Positions 1-5,031 of a DNA stretch of 13,785 bases are shown piece after piece (the stretch's first letter is position 1; every line of letters begins with the position of its first letter). A program made the position numbers and the translations under genes. Location: positions 1 through 13,785 of the forward strand of contig CALGCU010000038.1 of the NCBI GenBank assembly GCA_937886455.1. Direction: 5' to 3'. The stretch is from an uncultured Bacteroidales bacterium (GTDB lineage Bacteria; Bacteroidota; Bacteroidia; Bacteroidales; Paludibacteraceae). Under the pieces are notes generated by a model. The model did no database searches and was not told the DNA's origin. It saw only the letters and a program-made list of their open reading frames with translations.

Positions 1-1052
1 AAGTCATCCGCTTTCTTATAGGTAATATCAAATGGATTTACTGTCAATGAATCAACACCACCCAATGTAGCACTCATTGCTTCTGTTTGTGTACGCAACA
101 AGTTTACATGAGCATCAAAAACAGTCTTGTTAAATACTGATGTTTCTGCGTGTACAGCAATCTTAGCTGCCTCTTCTGCACATCCGTAAGCTTTCAAAAT
201 TTCAGCCCACAACCAACGAGCTGCACGGAACTTAGCAATTTCCATGAAGTAATTACCACCCACACCAAAGTTAAACTTAACGCGTTTAGCAGCTTCTTCT
301 GGAGCTAATCCGGCTTCTACAAGCATGTTGACATATTGACTACCCCATGCCAATGCATAACCCAATTCTTGTGTGCAATAAGCACCGGCATTATTCAAAC
401 TCAATGAGTTCACAGCTACAACACGATAGTTAGGCAACACTTCAGCGGCCTTCACTACATCTACTACAATCTCAGCAACTTGTTCCTTAGAAAGGTTTTT
501 ACCCTTCAACAACATACGATTAATGGGGTCGCAGTTAATAGAACCATTCAACTTAGACAAATCATAACCTTTTGCCTTAAAGTAGTCAGCAAGCAAAGCA
601 ACAAGTTCTTTCACCTTGCTAACGCAAACATAGAAGTTCAACTCTACACATTCAGCGCAAATGCCTTCCAACAACTGCGCTACATAGTCAGCGCTCAATT
701 CTCCTTTGTTCAATTTGAAACCAAGTGCATTCACACCTCTGTTAAGTACATCCAAAGCCTTTGCATTAGCCTCTTTTGCACAACATGCATCTACATCCTG
801 ACGAACCAACCATTCGTTGTTCAACTTAGTAGAGCGCACATAAGGAAATTGTGCAGGCGCTACATCCTTAGTCGGAATATTTTCCAAATCCTCTTGACGA
901 TAGAAAGGCATCACATTAAAGCCTTCTGAAGTCTTCCAAACGAGCTTTTTGTCAAAGTCAGCTCCTTTGAGGTCGGCAATAATCTTCTCTTTCCATTCTT
1001 GAGTAGAAATGGCGGGAAAATCAGCCAATAAGTTTAATTTTTGTTCTGCCAT
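1..1052 (-). CDS. mutA: Methylmalonyl-CoA mutase small (beta) subunit, C-terminus cut by window edge
   Basis: This is the non-catalytic small subunit of the heterodimeric, cobalamin-dependent mutase that interconverts succinyl-CoA and methylmalonyl-CoA in the cytoplasm, a step of propionate formation in Bacteroidales. The first 350 codons are present; the family is usually a little over 600 residues, so the cobalamin-binding-like C-terminal domain lies outside. Visible hallmarks are the N-terminal LNLLADFPAISTQEWKEKI (residues 6-24), the barrel segment NFGVGGNYFMEIAKFRAARW (261-280), and HAETSVFNKTVFDAHVNLLR (301-320) followed by GGVDSLTVNPFD (331-342). The ATG at 1052-1050 gives this N-terminus and lies about 64 nt after the predicted transcription start. 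The large subunit gene mutB would be expected next to it beyond the left edge. The family call is from remembered similarity and is firm for the mutase family. The small-subunit call rests on the N-terminus and on the usual Bacteroidales arrangement. Confidence 0.93.
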   Translation of the reverse strand, partial: MAEQKLNLLADFPAISTQEWKEKIIADLKGADFDKKLVWKTSEGFNVMPFYRQEDLENIPTKDVAPAQFPYVRSTKLNNEWLVRQDVDACCAKEANAKALDVLNRGVNALGFKLNKGELSADYVAQLLEGICAECVELNFYVCVSKVKELVALLADYFKAKGYDLSKLNGSINCDPINRMLLKGKNLSKEQVAEIVVDVVKAAEVLPNYRVVAVNSLSLNNAGAYCTQELGYALAWGSQYVNMLVEAGLAPEEAAKRVKFNFGVGGNYFMEIAKFRAARWLWAEILKAYGCAEEAAKIAVHAETSVFNKTVFDAHVNLLRTQTEAMSATLGGVDSLTVNPFDITYKKADD

Positions 1053-1122
1053 AATAATATGTTAGTTAGTAAAAATTGTGAATATCCAAACGTGTTTTTT
1101 CATGTCGCCACTAACGGCGTGG

Positions 1123-1153
1123 CAAAGTTAATCAATAATAAACAATAGACAAA
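1123..1153 (-). promoter_or_regulatory. Bacteroidetes-type promoter of mutA
   Basis: On the minus strand the -33 element TTTG (1153-1150) is followed after exactly 19 bp by TAACTTTG (1130-1123), a perfect TAnnTTTG -7 element. Transcription would start near 1116, giving a leader of about 64 nt. No riboswitch fold is evident in so short a leader. Confidence 0.75.
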
Positions 1154-1323
1154 GCTTTTAGCATCTTTTAAACCATGCTTTTCAGCATTCTTTACATTTT
1201 TTATTACTGTTCGGCAAAAAACATTCAGATATCAATAAACCAAAACCAACTAAAAAACCACATTACCCACCAGTCCCCACTACCATCCGTCCTGCTCTTG
1301 AAATTCCCATCCCAAGATATCTT

Positions 1324-1364
1324 CACTAGAACTATTAGAACCCTAGGTCACTAGTCCACTAGCC
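1324..1364. repeat. Degenerate 8-bp CTAG repeat array
   Basis: Five adjacent units of about 8 bp can be read as CACTAGAA, CTATTAGAA, CCCTAGGT, CACTAGTC and CACTAGCC. They contain four CTAG tetranucleotides at 1326, 1343, 1351 and 1359, the last three spaced exactly 8 bp apart. The repeat is imperfect, so it may be a decayed array or part of a dispersed intergenic element. Confidence 0.5.
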
Positions 1365-1529
1365 TCACGCTAAAAAACCTCCAATAAAGTATTTATAGAA
1401 TATGCCAAATAAAAAGCTATACCCCCCCTCACATTCAGGCACTAACAGCACTGTTGCCCTATAGGGGCGTAGAGAGGTACTTGTAGAATTTATTTATATA
1501 ACTTTTTATATTTAAGTGGTAACTAAAAA

Positions 1530-1591
1530 ACACTGTCCCCGCTTTGAGGATGACGAGCGAAATGAAGCATTAGCGAAATGTAGCGGAGGGG
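1530..1591 (-). repeat. Hairpin-rich element downstream of the radical SAM gene, possible terminator
   Basis: On the minus strand CCTCCGCT (about 1589-1582) can pair with AGCGGGG (1542-1536) over seven pairs including one G-U. Inside lie two direct copies of CATTTCGCT (1580-1572 and 1564-1556), with AATG-CTT-CATT between them forming a small stem. A run of six T (1530-1525) follows the outer stem after a few bases. It lies about 50 bp past the stop of the radical SAM gene, so it could end that operon. The long loop makes this weak as a classical terminator, and a dispersed repeat is equally possible. Confidence 0.4.
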
Positions 1592-1638
1592 GTTATGTCT
1601 GCATATACAAAACATCCCCAAGGTGAATACCTACCGCT

Positions 1639-2718
1639 CTATTCGTCGTGATAAAGGCGTTTATAATGACACACAGAGAGAGAACCTTCGGAATCACGCA
1701 GGTGCATACCACCGCCCTTGCAGTATTTCCACATCTTACAATCTGCACAACCATCTTTACGCATCCAAGCACGATTACGGTAAGGCTCAAAACGATTTTC
1801 CCATACATACCAAAAGTCATCCTGATAGATATTGCCTTGGTGAAAATCACTGCGAATGCTGGTGCACGCCGAGATACTACCGTCACACAACACTGACGCC
1901 ACGCTCAATCCGGCTTGACAAGTATAGAAATGGTCACGAACGCGACCCTCATAGGCTCCAAGAAATCCTTCACAACCATAGGATGCATGTATTTTCTTTG
2001 TCTCACGCATTCGCACAATAAAATCCATCAAGTCTTGAAACTGCTGATCTGTGATTTGTAACTCTGGGTCTTTACCCCTTCCTGATGGAAAAACAGTGAA
2101 CAAGCGCCAACGTTTGAGTCCTATTGAAACGAGAAAATCAGCCATTTTATCCAAATAAGGAAAATTACGGGGATTTACACAGGTGACAACATCAAATGCT
2201 AAATTGGGCTCTGCAAGCGCCATTTTGATGGCGTTTACAGCCATTGTGAAGGACTTGCTGTTTCCACGCATCCAGTTGTGGTCTTCCTCAAACCCATCCA
2301 AACTGATAGTAAGGGAACGAAGCCCACTGTCTAAAAGGGAATTAAAACGCTCTGGAGTCATAAATAAACCATTTGACACCATCCCCCAGGGAAAGCCACG
2401 CCTATAGAGCTCAAGACCGCACTGCTCCAAATCCTTCCGCACCAAGGGTTCTCCTCCCGAAATAATAATCAATACTTTATTGGGATTAACATGCGGAGTA
2501 ATGCTGTCTATTACCTTTAAAAAATCAACAAACGGCATGTCCTTTAATCCTGCCGTAGAATGACAATCACTCCCACAATGACGACAGTTGAGATTACACC
2601 GCAAAGTGGATTCCCAAAAAAGCTGGCTCAATTGAGGAATTTTTGCTTGGTTGGATACGTAATGCGACCAAAGGTTTAAGGCGATACGTTGCTTAATAGT
2701 GAGTTTATTCTTGCTCAT
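1639..2718 (-). CDS. Radical SAM/SPASM enzyme of the rSAM/lipoprotein system (TIGR04133 type)
   Basis: A 359-residue cytoplasmic radical SAM protein, probably a peptide maturase acting on the lipoproteins encoded upstream. The SAM-binding cluster motif is CNLNCRHC (C41, C45, C48), followed by the SGGEP motif (87-91), SNG and SLDG strands of the TIM-like barrel, and a C-terminal SPASM-like domain with C267, C278, C285, then CADCKMWKYC (C324, C327, C333) and C350. The usual last cysteine of CX2CX5CX3C is glycine here (CKGGG). The ATG at 2718 overlaps the preceding lipoprotein gene by 14 bp. A TTG start 27 bp further upstream would add nine residues and lengthen the overlap, and was not chosen. 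It is the last gene of a five-gene operon. The superfamily is certain from motifs. The TIGR04133 assignment rests on remembered family features and on the lipoprotein neighbours. Substrate and product are inferred only. Confidence 0.92.
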   Translation of the reverse strand: MSKNKLTIKQRIALNLWSHYVSNQAKIPQLSQLFWESTLRCNLNCRHCGSDCHSTAGLKDMPFVDFLKVIDSITPHVNPNKVLIIISGGEPLVRKDLEQCGLELYRRGFPWGMVSNGLFMTPERFNSLLDSGLRSLTISLDGFEEDHNWMRGNSKSFTMAVNAIKMALAEPNLAFDVVTCVNPRNFPYLDKMADFLVSIGLKRWRLFTVFPSGRGKDPELQITDQQFQDLMDFIVRMRETKKIHASYGCEGFLGAYEGRVRDHFYTCQAGLSVASVLCDGSISACTSIRSDFHQGNIYQDDFWYVWENRFEPYRNRAWMRKDGCADCKMWKYCKGGGMHLRDSEGSLSVCHYKRLYHDE

Positions 2719-3190
2719 TCGTTTCTTCTTCAAGTGTGATGACAATATTTTCTATATGTGAAATATTATTCCAATGATTATTCGGATCACGAGTATATTG
2801 AACATCTATCATAATAGTGTCCGACTTATAGGAACCATTCTCTGTAGAATCAATATCTCTTGCAACAATACAAATCTCGTCGTCGGGAAATAGGCCGCCT
2901 ATAGCAAAATCAAACGAGCCATCCTCTTCTGTAGCGCCCAAAGATGTAGCATATCCATACTCATTGATAGAAATATCTATTCCGGGTACTCCTTGTTGTA
3001 ATTTATTCTCCACACGTCCGCTTATATAAAAATCAGCCGTAGGCGTGCCATACTCAACAGGATGCATGTCTGGAGGCAGAGGACCATACTCCTCCGCACA
3101 CGAATTTAAACTTGCTACTCCTATAAGGGAAAGCAAAAAGGCAATACAACTATTTAGCCTACGCAATAAAGATGAATGCATTTTTTTCAT
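2705..3190 (-). CDS. Radical SAM-associated putative lipoprotein 1 (TIGR04134-like)
   Basis: A 161-residue secreted lipoprotein encoded directly before the radical SAM gene. It starts with a basic stretch (RR at 10-11) and a hydrophobic core, then lipobox LNSC with C31. The next residues are AEE, an acidic pair that resembles surface-export signals of Bacteroidetes lipoproteins. The mature part has EYGTPTADFYISGRV (46-60), followed by a beta-sandwich-like region resembling carboxypeptidase regulatory domains (GVPGIDISI, then DGSFDF). A block DIDSTENGSYKSDTI (112-126) and DPNNHW (135-140) recur almost unchanged in lipoprotein 2. The gene lies 11 bp after lipoprotein 2 and overlaps the enzyme gene by 14 bp. 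An internal ATG at codon 4 is a possible alternative start. It is probably a substrate of the radical SAM enzyme; the modified residue is unknown. Confidence 0.85.
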   Translation of the reverse strand: MKKMHSSLLRRLNSCIAFLLSLIGVASLNSCAEEYGPLPPDMHPVEYGTPTADFYISGRVENKLQQGVPGIDISINEYGYATSLGATEEDGSFDFAIGGLFPDDEICIVARDIDSTENGSYKSDTIMIDVQYTRDPNNHWNNISHIENIVITLEEETNEQE

Positions 3191-3201
3191 ATCATAGTAT
3201 A

Positions 3202-3678
3202 TTATTGGTTAATCTGCGAGGTACTATCATTCAATTTTTTATTAAGTGTGATGACAATATCATGCGCCTCAGCTGTGCTATGCCAAGAGTTATCTGGGTC
3301 TTCCTTATAATTGAAAGTAAGAAGGATGGAATCATTTTGATAACTATCATTAAGCGCTCCATCCACATCATGAACAATGAGCCATGTCGGTCTATGAAAG
3401 GAGCCATTTCGTATAGAAAATTGAAACGAGCCATCTATCCCTGTAGTATCACTAATATAAGGGGGTACATCTCCCTCATCCTTGATTACAACAGCTACAT
3501 TAGCTATTCCCTGGGATTGGGCATTTTCAACACGCCCTGAAATTTCATAATCCACCATAGGACTCCCATACATCAATTCATAAACGCAAGATGTCAAAAA
3601 ACCAATTCCTAAAAAGGATAAAATCCAACCTATCAACAGATTGACTTTACGCAAAACAAATACATAGACTTCTTTCAT
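3202..3678 (-). CDS. Radical SAM-associated putative lipoprotein 2 (paralogue of lipoprotein 1)
   Basis: A 158-residue lipoprotein with lipobox LTSC (C31). Its signal peptide aligns with that of lipoprotein 1 without gaps, sharing L-R, N, I, LS, G, L and the final S-C. The mature protein opens with CVYELMYGSPMVDYEISGRV (31-50), matching the YG(T/S)P...ISGRV segment of its neighbour, and repeats the later block DVDGALNDSYQNDSI (104-118), DPDNSW (127-132) and IVITL near the end. The fold is probably a single carboxypeptidase-regulatory-like beta-sandwich anchored in the envelope. It lies 20 bp after the barrel gene and 11 bp before lipoprotein 1, so it is co-transcribed. Tandem duplication of an ancestral gene explains the pair. 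Function is unknown; the role as maturase substrate is inferred from context. Confidence 0.83.
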   Translation of the reverse strand: MKEVYVFVLRKVNLLIGWILSFLGIGFLTSCVYELMYGSPMVDYEISGRVENAQSQGIANVAVVIKDEGDVPPYISDTTGIDGSFQFSIRNGSFHRPTWLIVHDVDGALNDSYQNDSILLTFNYKEDPDNSWHSTAEAHDIVITLNKKLNDSTSQINQ

Positions 3679-3698
3679 AGTGACATAATAAAAAAGGA

Positions 3699-4334
3699 TT
3701 AAAAACGATAACCTATACCCAAACGTACCAAACGGTCAACCATATATGGCAACGGAGTAATACCGAGTTCCATGTCACAAAACCAATGTTTCTTGCCCAT
3801 AGACATACCAAACCAACACAAGTCGGCAGCTGGATATATGGCTTGCAATTTGGTTTCTTTGAAATGAAAGTGAGGACCTACACCCAACGAAGCATACAAA
3901 CTCACGGTTTTGCCATTAAAATAGGTAAAACGAACTGTGGGCATAAACGACATTCGTACCGTATAACGATTGATGGTGTAACTATTGTTCTCCCACTGAC
4001 AATAGTCCACCTTCCTTTCTTTCCACATACCTCCTCGCATATCAAGATGCGCTCCTAATCCAAACCAATGATTGAAGCGATATTGGTATTCCATAAACAG
4101 ATGTCCTGTGGCATGATAAGAGTGTTCTATATTACCGGTAATGTGATAACCATCATTTACATCAACTTCTTCTCCATACGCCCCAACGGGCATTTCAATA
4201 GATTGTAAAAAAATGTCTTCAGTAATACCCACGCGAATTTCATGAGGATTTTCTTTGCGCATATCCTTGTGTTCAGCATATGCTAACACACAACTAAAGT
4301 ATAGGAATAAACCTAATAGCAAAAACTTATTCAT
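3699..4334 (-). CDS. Small outer-membrane beta-barrel protein
   Basis: A 211-residue protein with a Sec signal peptide (hydrophobic residues 4-18) and a likely signal peptidase I site after AYA (18-20). The mature part consists of alternating-polarity strands rich in aromatic residues, for example HATGHLFMEYQYRFNHWFGLGAHLDM, broken here as residues 74-93 and onward, and VRFTYFNGKTVSLYASLGVG. It ends in LGIGYRF with a C-terminal phenylalanine, the usual signal for barrel insertion by the BAM complex. Size suggests about eight strands, like OmpA/OmpX-type or PF13568-like barrels. Its ATG overlaps the stop of lipoprotein 3 in an ATGA arrangement, so translation is probably coupled. Its place among the lipoprotein genes suggests a structural or export partner for them, which is inference. 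A cysteine at residue 15 is not in a convincing lipobox. Confidence 0.8.
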   Translation of the reverse strand: MNKFLLLGLFLYFSCVLAYAEHKDMRKENPHEIRVGITEDIFLQSIEMPVGAYGEEVDVNDGYHITGNIEHSYHATGHLFMEYQYRFNHWFGLGAHLDMRGGMWKERKVDYCQWENNSYTINRYTVRMSFMPTVRFTYFNGKTVSLYASLGVGPHFHFKETKLQAIYPAADLCWFGMSMGKKHWFCDMELGITPLPYMVDRLVRLGIGYRF

Positions 4335-4726
4335 GGCTGATTGAGATAAATGGTTATTATTTCACCTTCATATTTCGCATCAGAAATAATCGTGTCTTTG
4401 GGGAGATAGGCTGCAATAGAATCCGACTGGTCGGCAAAATATATAGGATAATTGTCTGCAATAGGACAATGTAAATGAAAACGTCCTTGTTCATCTGTTT
4501 CCACATAACCTGGCTCATGACCACCCCACACGCGCACTCCTTGAATGGGCTTTTGGGTCTTGGATGATAACACTTCTCCACTGATACATCTCTCATAAGA
4601 AGCTGAATAGTAAGGTGCATAACAAGCCTGAAATACAAAAGCGAGTGAAGTGACACCAAATGCTCCAAGCAAGCGACGAAGGAGCTTGCCCCAAGTAATA
4701 CGCAGTTTTTGATGAATTGCTTTCAT
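4331..4726 (-). CDS. Short lipoprotein 3, first gene of the radical SAM operon
   Basis: A 131-residue lipoprotein with a long positively charged N-region (RLLRR-like residues around 15-19), a hydrophobic core and a lipobox ending FQAC (C35). The mature part begins YAPYYSASYERCISGEVLSS, in which ISGEV aligns with the ISGRV of lipoproteins 1 and 2. It continues with IQGVRVW and DEQGRFHL, the typical carboxypeptidase-regulatory-like beta-sandwich pattern. It is shorter than its relatives and lacks the DPxNxW block. Two cysteines in the mature chain (C47 and C87) are absent from the equivalent places in the others. The ATG at 4726 was chosen because it opens directly into the signal peptide; the 49 residues upstream in the same frame run through the promoter and are not protein-like. 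Its stop overlaps the barrel gene start by 4 bp. Membership in the same lipoprotein family is likely but weaker than for the other two. Confidence 0.78.
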   Translation of the reverse strand: MKAIHQKLRITWGKLLRRLLGAFGVTSLAFVFQACYAPYYSASYERCISGEVLSSKTQKPIQGVRVWGGHEPGYVETDEQGRFHLHCPIADNYPIYFADQSDSIAAYLPKDTIISDAKYEGEIITIYLNQP

Positions 4727-4779
4727 AACGACATATTTTAAAATGTGAATAAAAATAACCACTTGGCAAAACAATAATG

Positions 4780-4795
4780 TTTTGTTGCAACAAAA
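4780..4795. promoter_or_regulatory. Perfect 16-bp palindrome overlapping the operon -7 element (candidate operator)
   Basis: TTTTGTTGCAACAAAA reads identically on both strands. It covers the downstream half of the -7 element of the lipoprotein/radical SAM operon and the expected transcription start, a position where a bound dimeric repressor would block RNA polymerase. The regulator is not encoded in the window, so the operator role is inferred from symmetry and position. Confidence 0.45.
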
Positions 4796-4822
4796 ATACT
4801 TAGAAATATAATAAGTGTCAAG
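4791..4822 (-). promoter_or_regulatory. Promoter of the lipoprotein/radical SAM operon
   Basis: On the minus strand TATTTTTG (4798-4791) is a perfect TAnnTTTG -7 element. About 20 bp upstream lies CTTG/TTGAC (around 4822-4817), a partial -33 match within two overlapping copies of TTGACACT. The leader to the ATG at 4726 would be about 58 nt. Confidence 0.6.
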
Positions 4823-4831
4823 TGTCAAGAA

Positions 4832-4898
4832 GAAAATGTCCACACTAAAATGGCTTAAAATGTTGATAACCAATAGTTGGATATATGAAAATGTCCAC
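4832..4898. repeat. Pair of 12-bp direct repeats in the divergent promoter region
   Basis: GAAAATGTCCAC occurs at 4832-4843 and again at 4887-4898, with starts 55 bp apart. Both copies lie upstream of the lipoprotein operon promoter and before the promoter of the divergent 7TM-HD gene. They could be activator or repressor sites for either direction, or remnants of a short duplication. Confidence 0.4.
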
Positions 4899-4970
4899 TT
4901 TTACACACCACTCTCACTCCCCAAAATATGCAAAAAACTCAATGTGTAACACCAAAAAACAACAAAAAGA

Positions 4971-5001
4971 TTTGTAACATCACGTTTGTTTGCTACCTTT
5001 G
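4971..5001 (+). promoter_or_regulatory. Bacteroidetes-type promoter of the 7TM-HD gene
   Basis: TTTG (4971-4974) is followed after exactly 19 bp by TACCTTTG (4994-5001), a full match to the consensus. Transcription would begin near 5008, leaving a leader of only about 24 nt before the ATG at 5032. Confidence 0.8.
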
Positions 5002-5031
5002 CACTACATGAACATTTAAAAAGTTGACCTT

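Larger units (their letters stand above)
1154..1638. other. Intergenic stretch between the radical SAM gene and the mutA promoter
   Basis: About 485 bases without a credible gene. It contains the CTAG-rich octamer array (1324-1364), a 10-bp palindrome CCCTATAGGG (1457-1466) just after a small AACAG/CTGTT inverted repeat (1444-1455), a run of C (about 1422-1428), and the hairpin-rich element at 1530-1591. No tRNA or rRNA was recognised. The mix of short repeats and stop-bounded peptide fragments looks more like decayed or repetitive intergenic DNA than a regulatory leader. Confidence 0.6.

Noticed and set aside
480..929. Plus-strand open frame of 149 codons
   Set aside because: It lies antisense within mutA, whose frame encodes a recognisable conserved protein over the whole stretch.
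1053..1638. tRNA, small RNA or CRISPR array in the long spacer
   Set aside because: No cloverleaf with a GTTCGA-type T-loop was found, and the short repeats are degenerate octamers without unique spacers of constant length.
1623..2021. Plus-strand frames antisense to the 3' half of the radical SAM gene
   Set aside because: The opposite strand carries the SPASM-like domain with its ordered cysteines; the plus-strand products resemble nothing.
2719..2745. TTG start giving nine extra residues to the radical SAM protein
   Set aside because: It would deepen the overlap with the lipoprotein gene to 41 bp, while an ATG at 2718 gives a typical N-terminus (MSKNKLTIKQ).
3714..4334. Reading the barrel protein as a fourth lipoprotein because of Cys15
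   Set aside because: The cysteine is in the hydrophobic core (YFSC) and a better signal peptidase I site (AYA) follows it; the C-terminal GIGYRF marks a barrel.
4727..4873. N-terminal extension of lipoprotein 3 by 49 residues
   Set aside because: The extension would cover the promoter and palindrome and would bury the signal peptide; the ATG at 4726 begins a normal lipoprotein leader.
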